DNA from: Wenzhouxiangellaceae bacterium
GTDB lineage: Bacteria > Pseudomonadota > Gammaproteobacteria > Xanthomonadales > Wenzhouxiangellaceae
Reading direction: 5' to 3'
Assembly (NCBI GenBank): GCA_018334995.1
Contig: JAGXKW010000019.1
Coordinates: 1-52,063, forward strand
DNA: 52,063 nucleotides
The translations under genes and the position numbers were made by a program. Of this stretch, positions 35,952-44,663 are shown one piece after another. Position 1 is the first letter of the stretch; each line of letters opens with the position of its first letter. The notes below the pieces were generated by a model. It worked only from the letters and a program-made list of their open reading frames with translations. It ran no database searches and had not been told where the DNA came from.

Positions 35952-37007
35952 TCAGCGCAATCCCTTCTGCAGCTCGGCCAGCGCATCGGCGCCCGGACTG
36001 AGGTCCTCGAATTCGTGCTGCGTCAGCGGTTGCTTCGAAGTGCCGGCGATGTCGTGGAAGGTCGGCAGATCCGGGTCGATGTAGAGCAGGCCGGTGACGA
36101 CCTCGGCGCGTGCGCGGTGGGCTTCGAGAAAGTCCAGCGCCCCGGCGCGATTGGAAGGATCGTAGTCGGGATCGGTCTTCTTGAGCCGGAGAACCGAGCC
36201 GTCGTGCAGATTCACGTCGGTATGTGCGCCATCGTCGTAGTCGACCTGGATCTCGGTCGACGGCGGCACGTAATCGGCCTCGACGGTGGCGTGCAGATGC
36301 TGGCGGGTCCAGGCGTAGGACTTGGTCGAGCCCTCGTGGTCGTTGAAGGTCACACACGGTGAAACCACGTCGATGACCGCGCAGCCCGGGTGCATCAGGC
36401 CGGCCTTGATCAGCGGGACAAGCTGTTTCTTGTCGCCGGAAAACGACCGCGCCGCGAAGCTGCCGCCCAGCGTGATGGCGGTGGCGACCGGATCGATTGC
36501 CTGGTTGCGATTTGCCGCGCCCTTTTTGGCTTTGCTGCCCGGGTCGGCCGAGGCCGAGAACTGGCCCTTGGTCAGGCCGTAGACCCCGTTGTTTTCGATG
36601 ATGTAGAGCACGTTGAGGTTGCGCCGCACCGCGTGGGCGAATTGGCCGAAGCCGATCGACAGCGAATCGCCATCGCCGGAAATGCCGACGGCGATCAGGT
36701 CTCTTCGGGCGGCCTGGGCGCCGGTGGCCACCGACGGCATGCGCCCGTGCACCGAGTTGAAGCCGTGCGCCCCGGAGAGAAAGTAAGCCGGCGTCTTGGA
36801 CGAACAGCCAATGCCGGACAGCTTGATGACCTGCTCGGGTTCGAGGCCCAGTTCCCAGAACCCCCGCACCAGAGCCGCGGTGATCGAATCGTGGCCGCAT
36901 CCGGCGCACAGCGTCGAAAGGCCGCCTTCGTAGTCGGCCAGTGTCAGCCCGAGGCTGTTCCTTTCCTGTCCGGCCCACGAGACCTTCGGTTTGGCGATAT
37001 AGCTCAT
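35952..37007 (-). CDS. korB: 2-oxoacid:ferredoxin oxidoreductase beta subunit
   Basis: 351 aa from the ATG at 37007, overlapping korA (ATGA). Thiamine-diphosphate and [4Fe-4S] half of a 2-oxoacid:ferredoxin oxidoreductase. Seen: C34 and C37 in STLCAGCGHD, C68 in LSGIGCSSK and a late Cys (C218, SPCVTFND) as cluster ligands; ThDP/Mg motif GDGD (111-114) followed by IIENNGVYG (136-144). The family includes 2-oxoglutarate, pyruvate and branched-chain enzymes; the KorAB two-subunit form fits 2-oxoglutarate best. Acts in the cytoplasm, producing acyl-CoA, CO2 and reduced ferredoxin, or the reverse. Confidence 0.92.
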   Translation of the reverse strand: MSYIAKPKVSWAGQERNSLGLTLADYEGGLSTLCAGCGHDSITAALVRGFWELGLEPEQVIKLSGIGCSSKTPAYFLSGAHGFNSVHGRMPSVATGAQAARRDLIAVGISGDGDSLSIGFGQFAHAVRRNLNVLYIIENNGVYGLTKGQFSASADPGSKAKKGAANRNQAIDPVATAITLGGSFAARSFSGDKKQLVPLIKAGLMHPGCAVIDVVSPCVTFNDHEGSTKSYAWTRQHLHATVEADYVPPSTEIQVDYDDGAHTDVNLHDGSVLRLKKTDPDYDPSNRAGALDFLEAHRARAEVVTGLLYIDPDLPTFHDIAGTSKQPLTQHEFEDLSPGADALAELQKGLR

Positions 37008-38821
37008 GCCACGGCTTCCTGTCTGATGTAGTCGCCGATGCGTTCGATGATCATCTCCGACGTCACCGGCAGACCGTTGTAGTGGAGTATGGAGATCAGT
37101 TTTTGCGGGTCCGCGTCCAGTTCGATCTTCAGAAGGCTGCGCATCTGTGCGTCGCGGTTCTGCTCCAGCACGAAAACGGTGCGGTGGGCCTTGAGGAAAG
37201 CCTCGACTTCGTCGCCGAATGGAAACGCGCGAAGCCTGAGGTAATCGACTGCAACGCCGTCGGCGGCCAGCCGGTCCAGCGCCTCGAGCGTGGCGCCGTG
37301 CGACGAACCGAACGCGATGATGCCGATATCGGTTCGGGACGGCGCCTTGCGTTCCAGGGCCCCGGGCACCAGGCCCCGGGCGCTCTCCCACTTGAGTTTC
37401 AGTCGGTCGACGACCTGCCTGTATTCGTCGGCGTCTTCGGTATAGCCGCCATACTGGTTGTGGCCGGAGCCGCGCACGAAATAGCTGCCCTTGCGGTCCG
37501 AGCCGGGCAGGGTGCGGTACGCGATGCCGTCGCCGTCGACGTCGCGAAAACGGTGGAAATGCTTGATTTCCGCCAGGTCCGCGTCGGTCAGCACCTTGCC
37601 GCGGTCGGGACGGTAGGCATCGTCCCATTGCAGTTCGTCGACCATCCAGTCGTTCATCCCGATGTCGAGGTCGGAGAGCACGAATACCGGCGTTTGCAGT
37701 CGTTCGGCCAGGTCGAACGCGCTGACCGCCAGCTCGAAGCACTCCTTCGGGTCGGACGGGAACAGCACGGGATGGCGGGTATCGCCGTGCGATGCGAAGG
37801 CTGCCAGCATCACGTCGCACTGCTGGGTGCGCGTGGGCATGCCGGTGGAAGGCCCGACGCGCTGGATGTCGAAGAACACGGCCGGAATCTCGGTGTAGTA
37901 GGCGAAGCCGATGAACTCGCTCATCAGCGAAATGCCCGGCCCGGAGGTCGGCGTGAATGCGCGCGCCCCGGCCCAGCCGGCACCGACAACCATGCCGGCA
38001 GCGGCCAGCTCGTCCTCGGCCTGGACGATGCAGAAGCGGTTCTCGCCGGTCTCCGGGTCCTTGCGGTACTTGTCGCAAAAGCCCTGGAAGGCGTCCATCA
38101 CCGAGGTCGAAGGCGTGATCGGGTACCAGGCACCCACCGTCGCGCCGGCGTACAGGCAGCCCAGCGCCGCGGCGGCGTTGCCCTCGATCAGGATCTTGCC
38201 GGCCGTGGCGTCCATTTTCCCGGCACACACCGGGAGCGGACAGTCGAAGTGCTCGCGCGCATAATCGTAACCGAGCGTCACGGCCTTGAAGTTGGGCTCG
38301 ACCAGCTTCGGCTTTGCAGCGAAGGTCTCCTCGAGCAGCGTGCGTACGATCTCGCGGTCGATTTCCATCAGCGCGCACAGCGCCCCGACGTAGGCGATGT
38401 TCTTCATCAGCGTGCGCACGCGCGAGCCCTCGAAATGCTCGTTGACCATCTTCGAAAGCGGAATCCCGAGTACGCTCACGCCGTCGCGTGACAACTGCTC
38501 GTCGCGCGGCCAGGTCGAGTCGTAGATCAGGTAGCCGCCGTGGCTGACTTCGGCCAGGTCTTTCGAATAGGTCTGCGCGTTCATCGCGACCATCACGTCG
38601 ACCCGGCCGGTGCGTGCGTTGTAGCCTTCTTGGCTGGCGCGGATCTCGTACCAGGTCGGCAGACCCTGGATGTTGGACGGGAACATGTTCTTGCCGGTCA
38701 CCGGAATGCCCATCCGGAACAGTGCCTTCATCAGCAGACCGTTGGCGCTGGCCGACCCGGTGCCGTTGACCGTGGCGATCTTGAGGACGAAGTCGTTGGT
38801 ACGCGTGTTGCCTGAAGTCAT
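37004..38821 (-). CDS. korA: 2-oxoacid:ferredoxin oxidoreductase alpha subunit (gamma-alpha fusion)
   Basis: 605 aa. The N-terminal gamma domain (about 10-185) has GTGSASANGLLMKALFRMG; the alpha domain (from about 205) has AWYPITPSTSVMDAF (231-245), EDELAAAGMVVGAGWAG and TSGPGISLMSE (292-302), the pyrimidine-binding and CoA-site region. The fusion is normal for the KorA type. AAGGGA lies about 9 nt before the ATG. A short-unit inverted-repeat element fills the gap between this gene and the upstream oxidoreductase gene. Confidence 0.93.
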   Translation of the reverse strand: MTSGNTRTNDFVLKIATVNGTGSASANGLLMKALFRMGIPVTGKNMFPSNIQGLPTWYEIRASQEGYNARTGRVDVMVAMNAQTYSKDLAEVSHGGYLIYDSTWPRDEQLSRDGVSVLGIPLSKMVNEHFEGSRVRTLMKNIAYVGALCALMEIDREIVRTLLEETFAAKPKLVEPNFKAVTLGYDYAREHFDCPLPVCAGKMDATAGKILIEGNAAAALGCLYAGATVGAWYPITPSTSVMDAFQGFCDKYRKDPETGENRFCIVQAEDELAAAGMVVGAGWAGARAFTPTSGPGISLMSEFIGFAYYTEIPAVFFDIQRVGPSTGMPTRTQQCDVMLAAFASHGDTRHPVLFPSDPKECFELAVSAFDLAERLQTPVFVLSDLDIGMNDWMVDELQWDDAYRPDRGKVLTDADLAEIKHFHRFRDVDGDGIAYRTLPGSDRKGSYFVRGSGHNQYGGYTEDADEYRQVVDRLKLKWESARGLVPGALERKAPSRTDIGIIAFGSSHGATLEALDRLAADGVAVDYLRLRAFPFGDEVEAFLKAHRTVFVLEQNRDAQMRSLLKIELDADPQKLISILHYNGLPVTSEMIIERIGDYIRQEAVA

Positions 38822-38847
38822 GCTGTTCCCTTGAGTCTTTGAAAGCT

Positions 38848-38937
38848 ATCCACAGATTGCACAGATTTACACGGATATGAAAAGAAAGGCTTTGAAACCG
38901 GACGGCTCGCTGTGTTCAATCCGTGTAATCTGCGGAC
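38848..38937. repeat. Short-unit inverted-repeat element upstream of korA
   Basis: Left arm 38848-38876 reads ATCCACAGATT, GCACAGATTT, ACACGGAT. The right arm 38919-38937, inverted, reads GTCCGCAGATT, ACACGGAT, that is, the same arm lacking one internal unit. The interior is 42 nt. It starts 26 nt upstream of the korA start and ends 10 nt from the stop of the preceding gene, so it would be transcribed as a hairpin between the two cistrons. Confidence 0.8.
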
Positions 38938-38947
38938 CGCTTTTGAA

Positions 38948-40750
38948 TCAAGACCCGACCTTTGCAATGGGCATGACGTCGTGGTCTTTTGCGTACGGGA
39001 TGCCGAGAATCGATTTCTGCATGTCCCAGGCCGCGGTGGGGCAGCGCTCGGCGCACAGCCCGCAGTGGACACAGACGTTTTCGTCCTTGACCATGATGCG
39101 GCCGGTCTGCTCGAGCTGGTCGGAAATGTACATCGGCTGGTCCGGGTTCTTCGGCGCTGCGGTCAGGCGCGCGCCGACGTCCTCCTCGCGGCCGTTTTCG
39201 GTGATCGTCAGGCACTGGGTCGGGCAGATGTCGATGCAGGCGTCGCACTCGATGCAAAGCGAGTCGGTGAACACGGTCTGGATATCGCAGTTCAGGCAGC
39301 GCTCGACCTCGCAGGCGGTCTGCTCGGCGGTAAAGCCCAGTTCCACCTCGGTATCGAGCTCGCGGAACCGCTCGGTCAGCGGCACGTGCTCCATCTTGCG
39401 CCGTGCGATTGGTTCGAAGTAGTTCGAATAGCTCCACTCGTGTATGCCCATCTTGCGCGAGCCGAGGTTCATGGTCTGCGGCAGCCGATCCTCGACCTGC
39501 TTGCCGTTGCAGTAGTTGTGGATGGAGATCGCGGCCTGGTGGCCGTGCTCCACGGCCCAGATGATGTTTTCGGGGCCGAACGCCGCATCGCCGCCGAAGA
39601 ATACACCGGGCCGCGTCGATTGATGCGTGGTGCGGTCGCAGACCGGTTCGTCCCACTGGTTGAATTCGATGCCGATATCGCGCTCGATCCAGGGGAAAGC
39701 GGTTTCCTGGCCGATCGCCAGGATCACGTCGTCGGCCGCGAGGAATTCTTCGCCGGTCACGCGAGTATCGGTGATGCGGCCGTTTTCGATGGCGTATTCC
39801 ATGACCTCGAAGACCATGCCGGTGAGCTTGCCCTCCTCGACCACGAATTTCTTCGGGCTGCGGTTGATGACGATCTCGACCTGCTCTTCCTCGGCGTCTT
39901 CGAGTTCCCAGTCCGAGGCCTTGAAGAAATCGCGCGGCTTGCGTGCCATGACCCTGACGTCGTCGGCGCCCAGCCTGAGGCTGGTCCTGCAACAGTCCAT
40001 TGCGGTGTTGCCCACGCCGATGATCAGCACCTTGCGGCCGATGGCCTCGGTGTGGCCGAACGCGACCGCTTCCAGCCACTCGATGCCGATATGGATGTTG
40101 GCATCGGCTTCCTGCCGTCCGGGAATGTCGAGCTCCTTGCCTTTCGGCGCCCCGGAGCCGACGAATACCGCGTCAAAGCCTTCATCCAGCAGCGACTGCA
40201 TCGATTCGACCGGGCTGTTGAGCCGCAGATCCACGCCCATGTCGAGGATGTAGTCCATTTCCTCGTCGAGCACGCGCGCCGGCAGGCGGAAGGCGGGGAT
40301 GTTGGAGCGCATCAGGCCGCCGGGCTTGTCGAGCTTCTCGAAAACCGTGCATTCGTAGCCCAGCGGCACCAGGTCGTTGCAAACTGTGAGACTGGCGCAG
40401 CCGGCGCCGATCAGCGCGATCTTCCTGCCGTTCTTGCGTTTCGGCACGTCCGGCAGGCGCGCCCGGATGTCTTCCTTGTGGTCGGCGGCGACCCGCTTGA
40501 GGCGGCAGATGGCGACCGGCTTGTCGTCGATGCGGCCTCTGCGGCAGGCCGGCTCGCACGGCCGGTCGCAGACCCGCCCCAGGATGCCGGGGAAGACGTT
40601 GGATTCCCGGTTGACCATGTAAGCGTCGGTGAAACGCCCCTGGGCGATCAGTCGGATGTATTCGGGGACGTCGGTATGTGCCGGGCAGGCCCATTGGCAA
40701 TCGACCACCTTGTGGAAGTAGTCGGGATTGCGCGTATCGGTTGGCTTCAT
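38948..40750 (-). CDS. FAD-dependent NAD(P)H oxidoreductase with two 4Fe-4S sites (GltD-like)
   Basis: 600 aa from the ATG at 40750 (AAGGTG 6 nt upstream). N-terminal Fe-S domain as in GltD: C18, C22 (DCQWACP), C61, C65, C69 (CDRPCEPAC). FAD loop IALIGAGCASLT at 111-122: GxG is intact but the usual third Gly is Ser120. The NAD(P)H loop VLIIGVGNTAMDCC is at 241-254, and the FAD-closing GDAAFGPENIIWAV at 388-401. C-terminal ferredoxin part: C480, C485, C488, then two CxxCxxCxxxC sets at C499, C502, C505, C509 and C560, C563, C566, C570. It therefore resembles glutamate synthase small subunit fused to a 2[4Fe-4S] ferredoxin. No gltB is nearby; the adjacent korAB suggest it passes electrons between KorAB and the NAD(P)H pool. 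Confidence 0.88.
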   Translation of the reverse strand: MKPTDTRNPDYFHKVVDCQWACPAHTDVPEYIRLIAQGRFTDAYMVNRESNVFPGILGRVCDRPCEPACRRGRIDDKPVAICRLKRVAADHKEDIRARLPDVPKRKNGRKIALIGAGCASLTVCNDLVPLGYECTVFEKLDKPGGLMRSNIPAFRLPARVLDEEMDYILDMGVDLRLNSPVESMQSLLDEGFDAVFVGSGAPKGKELDIPGRQEADANIHIGIEWLEAVAFGHTEAIGRKVLIIGVGNTAMDCCRTSLRLGADDVRVMARKPRDFFKASDWELEDAEEEQVEIVINRSPKKFVVEEGKLTGMVFEVMEYAIENGRITDTRVTGEEFLAADDVILAIGQETAFPWIERDIGIEFNQWDEPVCDRTTHQSTRPGVFFGGDAAFGPENIIWAVEHGHQAAISIHNYCNGKQVEDRLPQTMNLGSRKMGIHEWSYSNYFEPIARRKMEHVPLTERFRELDTEVELGFTAEQTACEVERCLNCDIQTVFTDSLCIECDACIDICPTQCLTITENGREEDVGARLTAAPKNPDQPMYISDQLEQTGRIMVKDENVCVHCGLCAERCPTAAWDMQKSILGIPYAKDHDVMPIAKVGS

Positions 40751-40873
40751 CGTCGCACCTTCGGCGGTCGGGCCGCCCAATGCCGTTTTGCCGAGCATAC
40801 CGCAGGCGTTTGCGTGATGAAACCTTTGTGTCATACCCGGCCCTGTGGGTTTCGGCGCAGGGAGATCAAGCGA

Positions 40874-42241
40874 TCAATCCACTTTCCTGCCGCCCAGGCC
40901 GAGGAAATAATCTTTCTTCTCGCGTGCCATCACGCCGGCCAGCAGCACCAGCGCGATCAGGTTGGGCGCGGCCATGAGTCCGTTGAAAGTGTCGGCCACG
41001 TCCCAGATCAGCTCCAGCCCGCCGACCGCGCCGACGAACAGGAACGCCAGGAACAGCAGCCGGTAGGGCAGCACCACGCGCTGGCCGAACAGGTATTCCC
41101 AGCTCTTTTCGCCGTAGAAATTCCAGGCCAGCATGGTCGTGTAGGCGAAGAACACGATGGAAATCAAAACGATGTAGCCACCTGGCCCCGGCAGCCCGGT
41201 GGAAAATGCCGTAGCGGTAAGCTCGGCGCCATTTGCGCCGGTGGCGAACGCGCCGGTGGTCAGGATGACCAGCGCGGTCATGGTGCACACCACCAGGGTG
41301 TCGATGAAAACTTCCCATACGCCCCAGAAACCCTGCACGAAGGGCTTGTTGCGCGCCTGGGCGTGGATGATGGACGCCGATCCCAGTCCGGCTTCGTTGG
41401 AGAAGATGCCCCGGGCCACGCCGTAGCGCAGCGCCTCGGCCACCGTGGCGCCGGCGAAGCCGCCGGCCGCAGGCGCCGGTTCGAAGGCGTGGACCACGAT
41501 CATCTTCAGCGCCGCCGGGATGGCGTCGAAGTGCAGGAACAGGATGACCAGCGAGCCGGCGATGTAGACCAGCGCCATCGCCGGCACGACCTTGGAGGCG
41601 GTCGCGGCGATGCGCGAGATGCCGCCGAGCGTCACCGCGCCGACCGCGATCAGCGCGACGATGCCGCTGACCCAGGTGGGCACGCCGAAGGCGGTATCCA
41701 GGGCCTGCGATAACGTGTTGGACTGGACCATGTTGCCGATGCCGAATGCCGCGATGCCGGCGAACAGCGCGTACAGCATCGCCAGCCATTTCCACTTCGG
41801 TCCCAGCCCTTTTTCGATGTAATAGAACACCCCGCCCGAGACTTTGCCGTCGGCGTCGACGTGGCGGTATTTCAGTCCCAGCGTGGCCTCGGCCATCTTG
41901 GTTGCCATGCCGACCAGCGCGATGATCCACATCCAGAAGATCGCGCCCGGCCCGCCCAGGGCGATGGCGGTGGCGACCCCGGCGATGTTGCCCACGCCGA
42001 TGGTCGCGGCCATGGTCGAGCTGACCGCCTCGAACGGCGAGATCGAACCGTCGCCGGTATCCATCTCGCGGCGGAAGAACCTGCCGAAGCTGTGGCGCCA
42101 CGCATACCGGAGATGGGTGAACTGGAAAAAGCCCAGCCGGATCGTCAGGTACAGTCCGGTTCCGGCCAGCAGGATCATGAAGGGCGGGCCCCAGACGATG
42201 CCGTTGACGAAATCGTTGATCGCGGTGATCCACTCCACCAT
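40874..42241 (-). CDS. Sodium/alanine (glycine) symporter, AGCS family
   Basis: 455 aa, 10-11 membrane helices. Na+-coupled uptake of alanine or glycine at the inner membrane. Family signatures: GTGLYLTIRLGFFQF (N-terminus), SSTMAATIGVGNIAGVATAI (the sodium/substrate region), FWMWIIALVGMATKMAEATL, and GVARGIFSNEAGLGSA. GGAG precedes the ATG by 8 nt. A 15-bp tandem repeat lies just upstream, between it and the DUF779 gene. Confidence 0.95.
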   Translation of the reverse strand: MVEWITAINDFVNGIVWGPPFMILLAGTGLYLTIRLGFFQFTHLRYAWRHSFGRFFRREMDTGDGSISPFEAVSSTMAATIGVGNIAGVATAIALGGPGAIFWMWIIALVGMATKMAEATLGLKYRHVDADGKVSGGVFYYIEKGLGPKWKWLAMLYALFAGIAAFGIGNMVQSNTLSQALDTAFGVPTWVSGIVALIAVGAVTLGGISRIAATASKVVPAMALVYIAGSLVILFLHFDAIPAALKMIVVHAFEPAPAAGGFAGATVAEALRYGVARGIFSNEAGLGSASIIHAQARNKPFVQGFWGVWEVFIDTLVVCTMTALVILTTGAFATGANGAELTATAFSTGLPGPGGYIVLISIVFFAYTTMLAWNFYGEKSWEYLFGQRVVLPYRLLFLAFLFVGAVGGLELIWDVADTFNGLMAAPNLIALVLLAGVMAREKKDYFLGLGGRKVD

Positions 42242-42281
42242 GACTTTCTCTCCCTGCGTATCGTTATGGCCTGCGATTCTT

Positions 42282-42326
42282 GTTATCGAAGCACTGGTTA
42301 TCGAAGCACTTGCTCTCGAAGCACCC
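42282..42326. repeat. Three tandem 15-bp repeats upstream of the symporter gene
   Basis: Units GTTATCGAAGCACTG (42282-42296), GTTATCGAAGCACTT (42297-42311) and GCTCTCGAAGCACCC (42312-42326) follow each other exactly. The array is 41 nt upstream of the symporter start and 12 nt past the DUF779 stop. It could be a set of regulator sites or simple slippage. Confidence 0.8.
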
Positions 42327-42338
42327 GGGCTGCCGAAA

Positions 42339-42746
42339 TCACCGGTTTTGGTCGTCCCGTTCGGCGAATGATACCGATTCCAGCCGCGCGCGTTCGGACT
42401 CGCTGAACAGTCGCGAGCGGACGAGGAAGCGCTTGCCGGTGCCGTTGTCCAGCGAAAACATGCCGCCGTGGCCGGGAACCACGTCGATGATCAACTGCGT
42501 GTGTTTCCAGGTTTCGAACTGGGGCGCGGAGATGTAAACGCTGGCCCCGGCGACCTCGCCCAGGCACACGTCGCGCTGGCCGACCCGGAATTCGGCGACC
42601 GGGAAGCACATCGGCGAAGACCCGTCGCAACAGCCGCCGGACTGATGGAACAGCACCTCGCCGTACTGTGCGCGCAGCGCCTCGATGAATTCCACCGCCG
42701 CGTCCGTGGCCGTCACCCGCTTCGGCGTTGAGTTAACAGTCGTCAT
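42339..42746 (-). CDS. DUF779 domain protein (aldehyde-dehydrogenase partner)
   Basis: 135 aa. Matches DUF779 proteins: TATDAAVEFIEALRAQYG, then the Cys-rich HQSGGCCDGSSPMCFP (about 34-49), VCLGEVAGASVYISAPQFE and TQLIIDVVPGHGGMFSLDNG. Such genes are regularly adjacent to acetaldehyde dehydrogenase genes, as here (ALDH lies upstream on the same strand), but the two are separated by a 299-nt gap filled with repeats. Biochemical role unproven. No clear Shine-Dalgarno is seen for the ATG at 42746. Confidence 0.9.
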   Translation of the reverse strand: MTTVNSTPKRVTATDAAVEFIEALRAQYGEVLFHQSGGCCDGSSPMCFPVAEFRVGQRDVCLGEVAGASVYISAPQFETWKHTQLIIDVVPGHGGMFSLDNGTGKRFLVRSRLFSESERARLESVSFAERDDQNR

Positions 42747-42769
42747 GATGTCGTAGTTGGAAAATCCTT

Positions 42770-43029
42770 AACCACGAAGAACACGAAGAACACGAAGAAC
42801 TCGAAGGAATTCGCCGATTTTTTCGTGAGTAGCGTCGTATCTCGGCAGGGTGGATAAGCGCGAGCGCATCCACCATTCAGGCCCGGAAAAGGTGGATGCG
42901 CTGGCGCTTATCCACCCTGCCAAAGCCCAAAATCCGACGGACTCCGGAAAACCGAGTGACGGCACGGGTCAGGTTGGCTCTTTCGCTTTCGTTCATCTTT
43001 TCTTCGTGACCTTCGTGCTCTTCGCGGTT
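42770..43029. repeat. Short-unit inverted-repeat element between ALDH and DUF779 genes
   Basis: Left arm 42770-42807 is four 9-bp units (AACCACGAA, GAACACGAA, GAACACGAA, GAACTCGAA). The inverted right arm 43000-43029 has three (AACCGCGAA, GAGCACGAA, GGTCACGAA). It lies 23 nt upstream of the DUF779 start and 16 nt from the ALDH stop. The 192-nt interior contains a separate 31-bp inverted repeat. Confidence 0.8.
42844..42921. repeat. 31-bp near-perfect inverted repeat nested in the element
   Basis: Arms 42844-42874 and 42891-42921 match at 30 of 31 positions, with a 16-nt loop. The arm begins GGCAGGGTGGATAAGCGC and ends GCGCATCCACC; each arm also contains a smaller GGTGGAT/ATCCACC dyad. As RNA it would be very stable and could stop or process the ALDH transcript. 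It looks like a separate palindromic element inserted into the 42770-43029 one. Confidence 0.85.
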
Positions 43030-43045
43030 CATGCTTTTCGGGTTT

Positions 43046-44590
43046 TCAGTAAAAACCCTGCTTGTTCGGGTCATAACTGACCAGCATGTTCTTGGTCTGC
43101 TGGTAGTGGTCCAGCATCATGGCGTGGTTCTCGCGTCCGATCCCGGACTGCTTGTAACCACCGAACGCGGCGTGGGCCGGATAGGCGTGGTAGCAGTTGG
43201 TCCAGACCCGGCCGGCCTGGATGCCGCGGCCCATGCGGTAGCAGGTCGCGTTGTCGCGGCTCCACACGCCCGCGCCCAGGCCGTAGAGCGTGTCGTTGGC
43301 GATTTCCAGCGCCTCGGCCTCGTCCTTGAAGGTCGTTACCGACACGACCGGTCCGAAGATTTCTTCCTGGAACACGCGCATCTTGTTGTGGCCGCGAAAG
43401 ACGGTCGGCTGCACGTAGTAGCCTTCCGAAAACTCGCCATCGACGGTTGCGCGTTCGCCGCCGGTCAGCACTTCGGCGCCTTCCTGGCGGCCGATGTCGA
43501 AGTAGCTCAGGATCTTCTCGAGTTGTTCGCTGGAGGCCTGCGCGCCCAGCATGGTGTCCTCGTCAATCGGACTGCCGATCCGGATCGCCTCGACCCGTTC
43601 GAGCGCGCGCGCCATGAAGGCGTCGTATATGGATTCCTGGATCAGCGCCCGGCTGGGGCAGGTGCAGACCTCGCCCTGATTCAGGGCGAACATCGCGAAG
43701 CCCTCCAGCGCCTTGTCGAAGAACGCGTCGTCGGCTTCCATCACGTCTTCGAAGAACACGTTGGGCGACTTGCCGCCCAGTTCCAGGGTCACCGGGATCA
43801 GGTTCTCGGCCGCGTACTGCATGATCATCCGGCCGGTGGTGGTCTCGCCGGTGAATGCCGCCTTGGCGATGCGCGGGTTGGAAGCCAGCGGCTTGCCGGC
43901 TTCCAGGCCGAATCCGTTGACGATGTTGAGCACGCCGGGCGGCAGCAGGTCGCCAACCAGTTCGGCCCAGTTCAGGATGCTGGCCGGGGTCTGCTCGGCG
44001 GGTTTGAGCACCACGCAGTTGCCGGCCGCCAGCGCCGGGGCCAGCTTCCAGACGGCCATCAGAAGCGGGAAGTTCCACGGGATGATCTGGCCGACCACGC
44101 CCAGCGGTTCGTGGAAGTGGTAGGCCACGGTCTGTTCGTCGATCATGCTGATGCCGCCTTCCTGGGCGCGGATGCAGCCGGCGAAATAGCGGAAATGATC
44201 GATCGCCAGCGGCACGTCGGCGCCGCGCGACTCGCGGATCGGCTTGCCGTTGTCCCAGGTCTCGCCCTGTGCGAGCAGCTCGAGGTTTTCCTCCATCCGG
44301 TCGGCGATCCGGTTGAGGATGCGGGCCCTTTCGGTGGTCGAGGTTGCGCCCCAGGCCGGTGCGGCCGCGTGTGCCGCGTCCAGCGCCTTTTCGACGTCTT
44401 CGTCGCGCGAGCGGGCGATCTCGCAGACCTTCCTGCCCAGCATGGGTGCGATGTTGTCGAAATACTCGCCGCCGACCGGCGCGGCCCAGTCGCCGCCGAT
44501 GAAATTGTCGTAGCGGGCCTTGAATGGTGAATTCGCGCTCGAGCCGGCCTCGATTTCGGCCGCCGGCGCCGCCTGTTGCATCTGTTTCAT
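43046..44590 (-). CDS. Aldehyde dehydrogenase, acetaldehyde type (AldB/ExaC-like)
   Basis: 514 aa from the ATG at 44590 (GGAGG about 6 nt upstream). NAD(P)+-dependent oxidation of an aldehyde to the acid. Catalytic C309 in [15 protein letters not shown], general base E270 in TLELGGKSP, oxyanion N173 in PWNFPLLMA and cofactor K196 in [10 protein letters not shown]. The EVCTCPSR form and the [14 protein letters not shown] end fit the acetaldehyde dehydrogenase II group, whose genes often lie next to DUF779, as here. SDR gene upstream (73 nt gap). Confidence 0.95.
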   Translation of the reverse strand: MKQMQQAAPAAEIEAGSSANSPFKARYDNFIGGDWAAPVGGEYFDNIAPMLGRKVCEIARSRDEDVEKALDAAHAAAPAWGATSTTERARILNRIADRMEENLELLAQGETWDNGKPIRESRGADVPLAIDHFRYFAGCIRAQEGGISMIDEQTVAYHFHEPLGVVGQIIPWNFPLLMAVWKLAPALAAGNCVVLKPAEQTPASILNWAELVGDLLPPGVLNIVNGFGLEAGKPLASNPRIAKAAFTGETTTGRMIMQYAAENLIPVTLELGGKSPNVFFEDVMEADDAFFDKALEGFAMFALNQGEVCTCPSRALIQESIYDAFMARALERVEAIRIGSPIDEDTMLGAQASSEQLEKILSYFDIGRQEGAEVLTGGERATVDGEFSEGYYVQPTVFRGHNKMRVFQEEIFGPVVSVTTFKDEAEALEIANDTLYGLGAGVWSRDNATCYRMGRGIQAGRVWTNCYHAYPAHAAFGGYKQSGIGRENHAMMLDHYQQTKNMLVSYDPNKQGFY

Positions 44591-44663
44591 GTCTGCCTCC
44601 GTTGACGCACGGGTCTTTTTTGTCCGCGCTGTCGCTCCAGCATCGTACCGACGGCGTTGCGTG

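Noticed and set aside
35952-38378. 808-codon minus-strand frame that would fuse unknown sequence to KorB
   Set aside because: Only the part from 37007 matches KorB; the rest is an out-of-frame reading of korA, whose own frame is fully conserved.
38912-41713. 933-codon open frame on the plus strand across the GltD-like and symporter genes
   Set aside because: It spans two identified minus-strand genes and the gap between them, with low-complexity composition; a codon-bias shadow.
40866-42233. Second 455-codon minus-strand frame over the symporter gene
   Set aside because: Out-of-frame reading of the AGCS symporter; Arg/Gly-rich with no membrane helices.
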